DNA of 64,000 bases from Chryseobacterium potabilaquae. GTDB taxonomy: Bacteria; Bacteroidota; Bacteroidia; Flavobacteriales; Weeksellaceae. The position numbers and the translations under genes are program-made. The stretch covers positions 1 to 64,000 of the forward strand of contig NZ_CACVBR010000002.1 in the NCBI RefSeq assembly GCF_902728265.1. The letters run 5' to 3'. This document shows positions 43,646 through 52,397 of this stretch, piece after piece; within the stretch, counting starts at the first letter, position 1, and every line of letters starts with the position of its first letter. A model generated the notes under the pieces. The model did not search any database and was not told the DNA's origin. It saw only the letters and a program-made list of their open reading frames with translations.

Positions 43646-44632
43646 ATGGCTGTGAAGATATTAATGACAGGTGTTGGAGGTCCCGCTGCAATTTGCGCTT
43701 ACAAAGCCTTAAAAGACAAAGATTACGACTTCTTTATGGCCGATATGGATCCATTAGCAACTGGTCTTTATTTTGTAGAACCCTCTAAAAGATTTGTGAT
43801 TCCGGGTGGTATTACACCAGAATTTAATCAAACAATTTTAAAACTGTGTGAACAACAAAAAATAGATATACTTATTCCTACAGTGGACGTAGAATTGATT
43901 CCTATCATGGACATAAAAGAATCATTTGATCGAATAAATTGTCACATCATCAGTTGTAGTAAAGAAGTACTCCATACAACATTAGATAAGCTTAAGCTAA
44001 TGGAAAAATGCAGAGAAAAAATACCCTTACCTCAATTTCAATCCTTAGAAGAATATATAATAAATTCAACGATTCATTCGAATAAACTCGTATTTAAACC
44101 CCGCAGTGGTAGTGGATCAAGAGGAGTTATTATTACCTCTAATCCGGAACCTGAAGTTTTGCAGAAGCTAAAAGAAGGAAATTACATGGTTCAAGAGTTT
44201 ATTGAAGGCACAGAGTATAGTGTAGATGTAATGGTTAATCAAAATGGATTAATAGGAGCAGCTGTAGTGAGAGAGCGACTTAAAATAGACTCGGGAGTGG
44301 TAATTGCTTCCAAAACTATTAAAAATGAACGAATACAAGAGTATTGTATAAAGATAGCCCAAACCGTTGGCATTACATATAGTGCTAACATTCAAGTCAT
44401 CGTAGATAGTACAGGAAATCCTTATTTAATTGAAATCAATCCAAGATTTTCAGGAGGATTGAGTTTAGTAATAGAGAGTGGACCTAATATTCCGGCAATG
44501 TGTGTTGAGCATGCGCTTTCGGGCAAATCAATACAAGCTCTTGATTATAAAGAATTGACTATGGTTCGTTATTATGAGGAAATATTTATGCCCAATTCCG
44601 AACTTATAAAACACCAAAAGTATCCTATATAA
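43646..44632 (+). CDS. ATP-grasp ligase-like protein
   Basis: 328 residues. An N-terminal pre-ATP-grasp Rossmann region (ILMTGVGGPAAICAYKAL) is followed by an ATP-grasp domain from about 115: KLVFKPRSGSGSRGVI (ATP-binding lysine and Gly loop), MVQEFIEGTEYSVDVMV, and the metal-binding YLIEINPRFSGGLSL. It resembles the carbamoyl-phosphate synthase large-subunit/PylC group that joins a carboxylate to an amine through an acyl phosphate. With a deacetylase next door that would expose an amino group, ligation of an amino acid or other acid to an amino sugar is a reasonable guess. Substrate unknown. Confidence 0.8.
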   Translation: MAVKILMTGVGGPAAICAYKALKDKDYDFFMADMDPLATGLYFVEPSKRFVIPGGITPEFNQTILKLCEQQKIDILIPTVDVELIPIMDIKESFDRINCHIISCSKEVLHTTLDKLKLMEKCREKIPLPQFQSLEEYIINSTIHSNKLVFKPRSGSGSRGVIITSNPEPEVLQKLKEGNYMVQEFIEGTEYSVDVMVNQNGLIGAAVVRERLKIDSGVVIASKTIKNERIQEYCIKIAQTVGITYSANIQVIVDSTGNPYLIEINPRFSGGLSLVIESGPNIPAMCVEHALSGKSIQALDYKELTMVRYYEEIFMPNSELIKHQKYPI

Positions 44633-44686
44633 AGAGGTGTAAATATCAAAAGAGAAGTTTCTGTAAGACCAAAATAAATTATTGAT

Positions 44687-46186
44687 ATGATTATAGTTCT
44701 GAAAATTATTTTGACTCTTTTTGTCCTAATAGGTGCTCTTCCATTATTTGCATCTCTATATCAGTATATTTTGATCATTTTTCATGCAAAACAGAATCAT
44801 TATAAGTTAACGGAAACCATTACACCTCGTGTAAGTGTGGTAATACCATGTTGGAACGAAGCTGAAGTAATTGGCAATACGATAGAGCATCTTTTATCTA
44901 TAGACTATCCTTTAGAATCTTTAATATTATACATCGTAGATGATGCCAGTACTGACAATACATTCGAAATAGTTAAAAATAAATCGGAATTATATCCTCA
45001 GAATATACGCTACATAAAAAGAGAAAAAGGCGGGCAAGGAAAAGCACATACTCTTAATGCAGGGATTAAAGTAATATTGGAAGAAGGTTGGGCAGAAGCT
45101 ATTTTAATTATGGATGCTGATGTCCTTTTTGAGAAAACAACCCTAAGAAAAATGACCCGACATCTTGCAGACCCAAATGTTGGAGCTGTAATGGCTTATA
45201 TAAAAGAAGGATCAACATCTAATTCTTTAATTAATAAATTTATTGCATTTGAATACATCTGTGCTCAGGCTGCTAGCCGAAGAGCTCATAATGTATTAGG
45301 AGCTACTGCATGCGTGGCAGGAGGTGCTCAATTATTAACAAAAGAAAACTTGATTGCTATTGGCGGGAAAATTGATACTACATCCTTAGCAGAAGATACT
45401 TTTACTGCTTTTAAAACTCAGCTCGCAGGAAGGAAAGCCATTTTTGACCCTTACGCCATCGTTTGGGCAGAAGAACCTAATAGCCTGGTAGCATTATGGA
45501 AGCAAAGACTTCGATGGGCAGTGGGTAATATCCAAGTAACTCGAGCTTTTAAACATATATGGTTTAATAAACAAGCCAAAGGTCTAGGCTCATTTAGCTT
45601 TGCATTTATATGGTTTACAATTCTTCTCATGCCTCTATTAATGATACTTGTTTCTATAGGACTTGTCGGATTATTTTTCTTAGATTCCTATTATTCATGG
45701 GCTTTATTTAAACAATTTTGGCTATTAAATACTTTTACTGATTTCTTTATTATATTGACCTGCCTTTTTTTAGACCCTCAAACATCGAAAAGAACCTATC
45801 TTCAAGGTATTTTATTTCCCGGTATAATATCTTTGGGGTTGATTATTCTTTCGGTTCATCCCGACTTTATGAATCGTTTTTTAGATATGATAGTACGTAA
45901 TTATAATGAATCAGGCCTGCATCCAGGGCTAAACATGAGAACTATTCTCATTATTTTCTTGTTATACTTATGGGTTTCCTTATGTATGGTCGTCTCTTAT
46001 ATGGCCTACTATACCGAAAAAAAAGGAGGACCCGCTTTTATTTCACGTACTTTATTATTAATCGGAGGATATGGTCCATTCCTTTGCGCTATCACACTCG
46101 CTTCCTACATAAGAGGATTAAGCCAATCAGAATTTAAATGGGATAAAACAGAGAAAACAGGAAATTTAAAAGTTCATAATTTATAA
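44687..46186 (+). CDS. Processive-type membrane GT2 glycosyltransferase (YaiP/PgaC-like)
   Basis: 499 residues. An N-terminal membrane helix (1-30) is followed by a cytoplasmic GT-A domain with all processive GT2 marks: VVIPCWNEAEVI, VDDAST (first Asp), LIMDADVLFE (DxD), TTSLAEDTF (catalytic base region) and QRLRW for the QxxRW motif. Then come four or more membrane helices after residue ~290. This layout is shared with PgaC, BcsA and NodC, which build and extrude linear polymers. It lies 54 bp after the ATP-grasp gene and directly abuts the small gene downstream. Polymer unknown, perhaps a beta-linked aminohexose. Confidence 0.88.
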   Translation: MIIVLKIILTLFVLIGALPLFASLYQYILIIFHAKQNHYKLTETITPRVSVVIPCWNEAEVIGNTIEHLLSIDYPLESLILYIVDDASTDNTFEIVKNKSELYPQNIRYIKREKGGQGKAHTLNAGIKVILEEGWAEAILIMDADVLFEKTTLRKMTRHLADPNVGAVMAYIKEGSTSNSLINKFIAFEYICAQAASRRAHNVLGATACVAGGAQLLTKENLIAIGGKIDTTSLAEDTFTAFKTQLAGRKAIFDPYAIVWAEEPNSLVALWKQRLRWAVGNIQVTRAFKHIWFNKQAKGLGSFSFAFIWFTILLMPLLMILVSIGLVGLFFLDSYYSWALFKQFWLLNTFTDFFIILTCLFLDPQTSKRTYLQGILFPGIISLGLIILSVHPDFMNRFLDMIVRNYNESGLHPGLNMRTILIIFLLYLWVSLCMVVSYMAYYTEKKGGPAFISRTLLLIGGYGPFLCAITLASYIRGLSQSEFKWDKTEKTGNLKVHNL

Positions 46187-46372
46187 ATGAAAAAAAAAGA
46201 AACCAATAAAACTTACACTCATGTGAAGAGAGAATTAAAAGGGGAAAGGAAAATATCTTTCTTCCAAATTCTATCTATTATAGTTCTTTCAATCCTCTGT
46301 ATTATTTCAGCTATTTTTTCAGATGATAGCTCTTATATCGCCATATGGATCAGAGAATTATTTACACCATGA
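46187..46372 (+). CDS. Small single-pass membrane protein of the GT2 operon (61 aa)
   Basis: 61 residues; the ATG follows the GT2 stop codon without any gap (TAAATG), which argues for a real, translationally coupled gene. A basic N-terminus (KKKETNKTYTHVKRELKGERK) is split from one membrane helix (about 27-45, ILSIIVLSILCIISAIF) and a short tail. No family recognised. By analogy with PgaD, a small membrane partner that the PgaC synthase needs, it could assist the GT2 enzyme; this is inference only. Confidence 0.6.
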   Translation: MKKKETNKTYTHVKRELKGERKISFFQILSIIVLSILCIISAIFSDDSSYIAIWIRELFTP

Positions 46373-46424
46373 GCCTATTATATTTAAATAAAAGGATAAA
46401 TAAGCTTATGAAGAGGTATTTTAA

Positions 46425-46886
46425 TTAAGCTTCTATCACATCAAGAATAACATTATATTCAAATCCTTTATTAATTAAAAACTTTATTGTTTTCATTTTT
46501 TTTTGATAATCATCCAATCCTATCTGCTTAAAGTAATAATCTTCATAATTTTTCTTTATCACTTTTTTATAATCATTGTCATCTATTTCATCAAAACATG
46601 TATCAATAAGCTTGGATGTTATTTGTTTCTGCTTGAGATTCATTTTAATTTTATTTTTCCCCCAAGATTTGATATAAAATTTGCCTCGGATATAGCTTCT
46701 TGTAAATCTTTCTTCATTTAAATAATTTTCTTTCAAAAGATATAGAACAATCTCTTCTTTAGCTTCATCAATTAACAAAAACTCCTTCATTTTTTGCTCC
46801 ACTTCAGCATGACAACGATCTTGATACACACAATAGCTCACAAGCTTTTGTCTTATCTCATCAAAAGTGAATAATTTTTTATTCAT
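46425..46886 (-). CDS. recX: Regulatory protein RecX
   Basis: About 153 residues of the RecX family, which bind RecA filaments and inhibit strand exchange: FDEIRQKLVSYCVYQDRC, VLYLLKENYLNEERFTRSYIRGK, KSWGKNKIKMNLKQKQI and CFDEIDDNDYKKVIKK, the usual three-helix repeats. The frame extends to 46925, but its first 13 codons lie within the glyA terminator hairpin and read MGICPFFFSYMMI, so the ATG at 46886 (MNKKLFTFDEI) is chosen. It lies after glyA on the same strand, separated by the terminator. Confidence 0.88.
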   Translation of the reverse strand: MNKKLFTFDEIRQKLVSYCVYQDRCHAEVEQKMKEFLLIDEAKEEIVLYLLKENYLNEERFTRSYIRGKFYIKSWGKNKIKMNLKQKQITSKLIDTCFDEIDDNDYKKVIKKNYEDYYFKQIGLDDYQKKMKTIKFLINKGFEYNVILDVIEA

Positions 46887-46900
46887 GATCATCATATATG

Positions 46901-46932
46901 AAAAAAAGAATGGACAAATGCCCATTCTTTTA
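46901..46932 (-). terminator. Terminator after glyA
   Basis: Stem AAAAGAATGG / CCATTCTTTT with an 8-base loop; the A run at 46901-46907 gives a U tail for the leftward glyA transcript, whose stop is 20 bases upstream. It overlaps the upstream-extended recX frame. Confidence 0.75.
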
Positions 46933-46951
46933 TATTATAAATAAAGTAAAA

Positions 46952-48217
46952 TTAATAGTTAAAAAGGTTTTTGCCTTCCATAAGCTCATTGACCTTCTTT
47001 CTTACTCCAGCAATTACCTCTTCATTCTTAATATTGTCAACGACTTCTGAAATCAATTCAGCAATAGTATCCATATCATTTTCTTTCAACCCTCTTGTAG
47101 TAATGGCTGCAGTCCCTAATCTAATTCCCGAAGTTGTAAAGGGTGATTTATCATCAAAAGGAACCATATTTTTATTACATGTTATATCTGCAAGGACCAA
47201 TGCTTTTTCAGTCTCTTTTCCATTAACATTTTTATTTCTAAGATCAACAAGCATTAAATGATTATCTGTTCCTCCACTTACAATATCAAACCCTCTATCA
47301 ATCATTGCTTTTGACAATGCCTGAGCATTAGATTTTACTTGTTTAGCATAGATTTCAAATTTCCCGTCTAAAGCTTCTCCAAAAGCAACTGCTTTTCCTG
47401 CAATCACATGCTCCAAAGGCCCTCCTTGAATCCCCGGAAAAACAGCTCCGTCCAATACTTGGCTCATCATTTTGATTTCTCCTTTAGGGGTTTTGTGTCC
47501 ATATGTATTTTCGAAATCTTTCCCCATCATAATCATCCCTCCTCTAGGCCCTCTTAATGTTTTATGAGTTGTTGTGGTTACTACATGACAATGTTCAAAT
47601 GGAGAATTTAATAATCCTTTTGCTATCAAACCTGCAGGATGTGCAATATCAGCCCAAAGAGTTGCTCCAATTTCATCGGCTATTTCTCTGAATTTAGCAT
47701 AATCTAAATCTCTTGAATATGCTGAAAAACCTGCAATCATCATTTTAGGTCTCTCTCTTAGCGCCACTTCTCTCATTGCATTATAATCAATCAGCCCTGT
47801 TTCCTTTTCAACGCCATAAGAAACAACCTCATACTGGATTCCTGAAAAATTAACTGCTGAACCATGAGTTAAATGCCCCCCCATTGAAAGATCCATTCCC
47901 ATGATTTTATCCCCTGGTTTCAAAACAGCAAGATATATAGCCGCATTAGCCTGTGATCCGGAGTGTGGCTGAACATTCACATAATCCACTCCAAAAAGCT
48001 CTTTTGCCCTGTTGATCGCTAACGTTTCAACCTCATCTACCACTTCACAACCTCCATAATATCTCTTCCCGGGATATCCTTCTGCATATTTATTTGTCAA
48101 TACGCTTCCCATCGCTTTCATTACGTTTTCAGAAACAAAATTTTCCGAAGCAATAAGTTCTAATCCATGGCTTTGTCTTTGTTTTTCCTTCTCAATCAGG
48201 TCAAAAATAATATCCAT
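46952..48217 (-). CDS. glyA: Serine hydroxymethyltransferase
   Basis: 421 residues, full-length cytosolic PLP enzyme converting serine and tetrahydrofolate to glycine and 5,10-methylene-tetrahydrofolate. [13 protein letters not shown] near the N-terminus, [38 protein letters not shown], the PLP lysine in [16 protein letters not shown] (around residue 225) and [13 protein letters not shown] are all intact. A good promoter (TTG and TACATTTG) lies upstream. It is a housekeeping gene unrelated to the adjoining glycan loci. Confidence 0.97.
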   Translation of the reverse strand: MDIIFDLIEKEKQRQSHGLELIASENFVSENVMKAMGSVLTNKYAEGYPGKRYYGGCEVVDEVETLAINRAKELFGVDYVNVQPHSGSQANAAIYLAVLKPGDKIMGMDLSMGGHLTHGSAVNFSGIQYEVVSYGVEKETGLIDYNAMREVALRERPKMMIAGFSAYSRDLDYAKFREIADEIGATLWADIAHPAGLIAKGLLNSPFEHCHVVTTTTHKTLRGPRGGMIMMGKDFENTYGHKTPKGEIKMMSQVLDGAVFPGIQGGPLEHVIAGKAVAFGEALDGKFEIYAKQVKSNAQALSKAMIDRGFDIVSGGTDNHLMLVDLRNKNVNGKETEKALVLADITCNKNMVPFDDKSPFTTSGIRLGTAAITTRGLKENDMDTIAELISEVVDNIKNEEVIAGVRKKVNELMEGKNLFNY

Positions 48218-48247
48218 TTTACTTTTAATTTTTGAAATTTTTCACCT

Positions 48248-48278
48248 CAAATGTACGGAATTTCCATCGAGATCTCAA
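48248..48278 (-). promoter_or_regulatory. glyA promoter (-33 TTG and -7 TACATTTG)
   Basis: TACATTTG at 48255-48248 (minus strand) preceded, after 20 bases, by TTG at 48278-48276. This is the best complete Bacteroidota-type promoter seen in the window, 31 bases before the ATG. Confidence 0.6.
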
Positions 48279-48376
48279 CATGAAAAAAGATGATATTTAA
48301 ATGAGTAATTTAGATATCAATGCGTTTTAGAAGTTCTACTCTTCACAAATTTTCACATGAATTACTTTCAATTAAG

Positions 48377-49144
48377 CTATTCCGTAAATAATGTAATGGT
48401 ATAATCAAGTAATTCTTTTCCTCCTATTTTCCCATGCCCGGGAATAACAATTTTCACATCCGGATATTGAGATTTTAATTTTCGAATGGTTTCCGGCCAA
48501 GCTTTTACATTGGCGTCTTCAAGATTCCCCTTTAAAGCATCTACCTCTTTAATTAAACAGCCTCCGAACATAATATCTTCTTTAGGGTAATATCCTATCA
48601 CATTATCCCTGGTATGTCCTTCCCCATAAAATTTGGCATATACTTTTTGATTACCTATATTCAAAACCAATTCATTATTAAAGCTATGATTAGGAACATT
48701 AAATCCTCTTTTTTTAGCAAATTCAATAGTTTTTGCATTGGCATAAGATGGAATATTATTTTTATTAAATTCTTTCAGACCTCCAAGACAATCTTCATGA
48801 AAATGAGTAGGAATAACAGCATTGATTTTAGAATGCAAGCTATTTTTAATCCAATAAATCAACTCTCCGGAACTCTTATCATCAACAGGAGTATCAAAAA
48901 TCACCACGTTTCCATTCTCCTCCACAATCATCCCATTACAAGTAACCGTTCCGTATGTTTCTGATCTATAATATGAAATATGCTGATATACATGATCTGA
49001 TAATTGCCTAATGATCAAGTCATCAGATTTAAATAGCACTTTAGGCTCTTTATCCGGCTTTGACTCATGCGAACTACAATTTAAGTTTAATAATAAACCT
49101 AAGCATAAAATAAAATGTATTGGCTTCATAAAAACTTTTTTCAT
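48377..49144 (-). CDS. Subclass B1 metallo-beta-lactamase
   Basis: About 255 residues with a lipoprotein-like or cleavable signal (LCLGLLLNLNCSS). All B1 zinc ligands are present: HFHED gives His114, His116 and Asp118, GEGHTRDN gives His177, GGCLIK gives Cys196, and PGHG gives His237 (counted from the ATG at 49144; the frame is open to 49159). NLEDANVKAWPETI after the Cys is also typical. B1 enzymes hydrolyse most beta-lactams including carbapenems; chromosomal B1 genes are common in Flavobacteriia. Two further Met codons (49159, 49129) are possible starts; AGAAG before 49144 favours that one. It is not on the ICE. Exact subtype unnamed. Confidence 0.88.
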   Translation of the reverse strand: MKKVFMKPIHFILCLGLLLNLNCSSHESKPDKEPKVLFKSDDLIIRQLSDHVYQHISYYRSETYGTVTCNGMIVEENGNVVIFDTPVDDKSSGELIYWIKNSLHSKINAVIPTHFHEDCLGGLKEFNKNNIPSYANAKTIEFAKKRGFNVPNHSFNNELVLNIGNQKVYAKFYGEGHTRDNVIGYYPKEDIMFGGCLIKEVDALKGNLEDANVKAWPETIRKLKSQYPDVKIVIPGHGKIGGKELLDYTITLFTE

Positions 49145-49183
49145 TACTTCTAATAACAACTATAGAGAATCGATAATCAGACA

Positions 49184-50347
49184 TTAATATCTATTTTTCA
49201 ATTCATTAATTTCATGTTGAATCCTTTCATTCACATTAATTTTTGCATCTTGAAAACTGAATATTCGTGTTCCTTTCTCCCTTGCAAATGTATTGATTAT
49301 AGAGTCTACAACCTGAGATTTTTTAAAATAAGATCCTGTTTCCTTTATTTCATCTTCATTCTTAGCATATTCTTTAATTCGAATTAAGTTTGAATAATGG
49401 GTACTAAAATCAAACCAGTTGATATAATCCGCATTAAAAGAAACAGCATGTATTCTTTTAGTTGAATAATAATTAATTGCTCCTGCTTGTCCATAATTAT
49501 CACAAAGAACTAGAGTGCTCCCCGATTTTGAAAGTTGAGAATATTCTTTATCCACTTTACCGGCAAGTTCTTTCCATCCTTGCATATCGGCAAAATCTTG
49601 TGGTAGTGAATGATCTTTTCCATCCTCCCATCGTAGTAAACCTAATTTTCTATACTTATCTGCATGTTGTATAATATATTTCGGATTTTTATTGGGAAAA
49701 GCAACCCCATATAAAGGTAAGAAAAAACACACCGGTATTAAAATACTTACATATCATACCACATTACCTTTCCAACTACTATTAAGAAGATGATGCCCAA
49801 GGAAAACCGAACCAAAAGCAATATAAATAGGATAAAGACCTATAGTATAATAGTCTTTAGCTTTAAAAATCAAAAAGAAGGAAATGGTAAATACATAAAT
49901 CCAGAAAAAAAATCTAAATTTTTCAAAAGGTTTGTAAAATACAAGTGCATAAAATCCTAGAATAATAACAAAAATTACTCCTAGAAAAAACAATATTTGT
50001 GATTTCATAAAATCAAGCCTACTAACATTGACCAATTGTCTCTCAGAAAGCTCTTTCATATGGTGAATAACAGGAAAATCATTCTGATATTGCCATACTA
50101 TATTGGGTAAAATAATCATTAGTACTAATAGCCCAGAAAAGAATAAGTGCCTATTAAAAAAAAATTTTCTCTGGGGTGTTAATAAAATAGCCGGAATCAT
50201 ACCCAAAAGTGAAAAAACAATATTGTATTTATTTAAAAATCCGATTCCCAAAACTAAAGCTCCCCAATACAACCATTTTACCTTTTCAGAATTTATATAC
50301 TTTAAATAAAAAAGATTAGTAAAAAGCAAAAATAAGCAAAACGGTTA
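49184..50347 (-). pseudogene. PMT/ArnT-type glycosyltransferase, 5' truncated and interrupted by TGA
   Basis: Remains of an integral-membrane GT39/GT83-like transferase that uses polyprenyl-phosphate sugars. The open frame from 50347 (FLLFTNLFYLKYI, GIGFLNKYNIVF, LPNIVWQYQNDFP, FKAKDYYTIGLYPIY) covers the middle of the protein with several membrane helices. An in-frame TGA at 49756-49754 (after KGNVV) interrupts it; the same frame then continues (YVSILIPVCFFLPLYGVAF ...) as the soluble C-terminal domain to 49184. TGG to TGA is the simplest cause. The first ~130-150 codons are missing: the frame meets a stop near 50352 where ICE-like sequence begins. Two separate genes with TTG and GTG starts are less likely. 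Confidence 0.75.
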
Positions 50348-50372
50348 AAACCTTTGCTATACAAGGCTTTAT
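50338..50372. other. Probable ICE left junction / attachment core
   Basis: Here the truncated PMT gene stops and higher-G+C element sequence starts, 200 bp before the integrase. ACCTTTGCTATACAAGGC contains a partly inverted pair (CCTTTG / CAAGG) around TATA, and AAACCTTTGC matches six of the eight fixed positions of the CTnDOT core GTANNTTTGC. The other end is outside the window, so the direct repeat cannot be verified. Confidence 0.4.
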
Positions 50373-50569
50373 AAAAAGAGTAGTCTTAGTTCGGAAGTCG
50401 GTGTCTGATAGGTTTTGGGCTTAAATTGACAAGGTTCGGTTACTAATTCGTTACCGATTGATAATGGTAACAGTATAGTTTAACTGATTATATTTCAGTC
50501 TTTTGCACCCATTTCTATGTTTCCTTGTAACTCAATGTAATTTAATTTTAAACGTTAAACATTAGAGTT

Positions 50570-51820
50570 ATGGAGCAGACAAAAAAATCGACGTTCAAAC
50601 TGCTTTTCTATTTGAAAAAGAACGAACTGAAAAAGAACGGTAATGCCCCGATTATGGCACGTATTACCATTGACGGAACCCCGAAGACTTTCGGTACAAA
50701 GTTAGAAATTGACCCCAATAATTGGGATTTAAAACACGGTCGTGTTCAGGGCAAAAGTGCGCAGGCATTAAGCATCAATAAAAAACTGGATAATATACGT
50801 GGGCGCATCGACAAGATTTATGAAGATATGCTGAAGCACGAGGGCTTTGCAACCGCCCAAAAAGTGAAACTGTCTTTTTTGGGTGTCGGTGTAATGGATG
50901 ATGCAATACTAAAAGTCTTCAATGACCAAAATGAGGATTTTAAAAAATTGGTCGAAAAGGAAGAACGCTCACAAAGCACCTACAACAAGTATATCACAGT
51001 TTACAATCATCTTACCACGTTTATAAAGGAACGCTATCATCGTGACGATATGGCTTTTCGGGAATTGACTTCCGATTTTATCCGGGAGTTTGATTTTTAC
51101 CTCCGGTATGATTTGCAGTCCTCCCACAATACAGTTTGGGTGTACACGATGCCTGTATTAGCCCTTGTGGAACTGGCTATTAAAAAAGGCTTGATACGTG
51201 ATAATCCTTTTCAGGATTACGAAATCAATATGGAAGAAACCGACCGGGGCTATATCCTTAAAGAAGATGTTGAAAAGCTGATGATGTGCGTACCATCGCA
51301 CCAACGGTATGAACTTGTAAAAGACCTGTTTATTTTCAGTTGCTTTACAGGACTTGCTTATGCGGATATTAAGAAACTGACAAGGAACAACATTCAATCA
51401 TTCTTTGACGGTCATCAGTGGATTATCAGCAGGAGAAAGAAATCAGATATTGCTTCAAATGTTCGGTTAATGGAAATCCCTAAACGTATCATTGAGAAAT
51501 ATCAGGGTACGACAAGGAATGAATTTATCTTTCCGGTTCCGACCAATGCAACCTGCAATACTCACATAGGCAAACTGGTTGAAAAGGCAGAAATCATTAC
51601 GGAGCAAAAAGTAACTTTTCACACGGCAAGGCATACTTTCGGAACAATGTTTTTGACCGAGGGCGTACCGCTTGAAAGTCTTAGCAAAATGATGGGGCAT
51701 AAAAATATTTCCACCACACAGATTTACGCTAAAATCACAAGCCAAAAAATCAGTAAGGATATGGATTTAGTTACCCCTAAATTCAAGGCAATGGAAGAAG
51801 CGTTTATGATGGCAATCTAA
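50570..51820 (+). CDS. int: Tyrosine recombinase (ICE integrase, CTnDOT type)
   Basis: 416 residues: N-terminal arm-binding domain (FKLLFYLKKNELKKNG, MARITIDG), SAM-like core-binding domain (~110-215) and catalytic domain with Lys290/291, His351 and Arg354 in HTARH, His377 in MMGHKN and the nucleophile Tyr386 in TQIYAKI. The first catalytic Arg is replaced by Ala263 (CFTGLAYADI), as in IntDOT-like Bacteroidota integrases where this position is not Arg. It integrates and excises the element. The only gene pointing right at the left end, next to the truncated PMT gene, and followed by a terminator. Confidence 0.93.
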   Translation: MEQTKKSTFKLLFYLKKNELKKNGNAPIMARITIDGTPKTFGTKLEIDPNNWDLKHGRVQGKSAQALSINKKLDNIRGRIDKIYEDMLKHEGFATAQKVKLSFLGVGVMDDAILKVFNDQNEDFKKLVEKEERSQSTYNKYITVYNHLTTFIKERYHRDDMAFRELTSDFIREFDFYLRYDLQSSHNTVWVYTMPVLALVELAIKKGLIRDNPFQDYEINMEETDRGYILKEDVEKLMMCVPSHQRYELVKDLFIFSCFTGLAYADIKKLTRNNIQSFFDGHQWIISRRKKSDIASNVRLMEIPKRIIEKYQGTTRNEFIFPVPTNATCNTHIGKLVEKAEIITEQKVTFHTARHTFGTMFLTEGVPLESLSKMMGHKNISTTQIYAKITSQKISKDMDLVTPKFKAMEEAFMMAI

Positions 51821-51843
51821 TCAGCTTTTATCTAATCTCAATG

Positions 51844-51872
51844 AGCAGAACTTAACGGTTCTGCTTTTTTTA
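51844..51872 (+). terminator. Terminator after the integrase
   Basis: Stem AGCAGAAC / GTTCTGCT followed by a run of seven T, 24 bases after the integrase stop. Confidence 0.85.
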
Positions 51873-51887
51873 TGCCTATCTTTTTGT

Positions 51888-51950
51888 GTAGGTAAAGCAC
51901 ATTTATTTTCCTCTACGCAATCCAACGCTGTAAAAGAGCTTATTACCTAC
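51888..51950 (+). other. Long-range inverted repeat after the integrase terminator
   Basis: GTAGGTAAAGC at 51888-51898 pairs with GCT-TA-TTACCTAC at 51938-51950 (11 pairs with a two-base bulge) around a 39-base loop. It lies in a 577-bp gene-free gap (51821-52397) and could be a structured RNA or protein-binding site. Function unknown. Confidence 0.35.
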
Positions 51951-52157
51951 TTCAGAAATAGAAAATTGAAAAACGAAACCCTTATCTAACGCTCCCTGCT
52001 ATTCCATTTTTCAAATCCCTATTACAGGCTATCATAGCCTGGTCATTAATGCCATAAAAATTTAGAACAGAAAATTTCCACAATCAACCGGTAAAAAGGC
52101 AGCTAAGTTATAGCGGGCAGCCACCTCACACGCCCAACCAAAAGACTACGGCATAAT

Positions 52158-52205
52158 GGCAAGGCAAAATGCTGGCTTCGCCGAATTGCTGTGTGTTGCC
52201 TTGCC
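52158..52205 (+). other. Strong hairpin in a GC-rich non-coding ICE segment
   Basis: GGCAAGGCAA (52158-52167) and TTGCCTTGCC (52196-52205) form a perfect 10-bp stem enclosing a second small stem GGC-TTC-GCC. The surrounding 52080-52380 is unusually GC-rich for this element and contains GCGAAGCGAAGCGGAGC repeats near 52312, yet it has no credible gene. Possible structured leader RNA of the DUF932 operon or a DNA-processing site. Confidence 0.5.
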
Positions 52206-52397
52206 ACCCTCCGGGACTTATTCCGTTTCCTTTCGGTTTTACGCTGTTGCCCGCTTGGATTATCTGCTTTCTTTTTTCCGGTTTTTCTTTTGGAAAAATT
52301 TATGCGAAGCGAAGCGGAGCAAACCACAACGGGAAGCGGGAAACGAGAAAAGCGAGTGAGTAAATAACATTTTTTCAAACATCAAAATTTTAGCATT

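Noticed and set aside
46887..46925. Upstream extension of recX
   Set aside because: It lies in the glyA terminator hairpin and adds residues unlike RecX.
49184..50329. Two independent genes starting at GTG and TTG
   Set aside because: Both fragments are in the same frame with one TGA between them and together read as one PMT-type transferase; the starts are non-ATG and arbitrary.
52103..52378. Overlapping ORFs on both strands in the GC-rich ICE segment
   Set aside because: They cross a strong hairpin, have biased Arg/Pro/Ser composition on both strands and no recognisable start context or domain.
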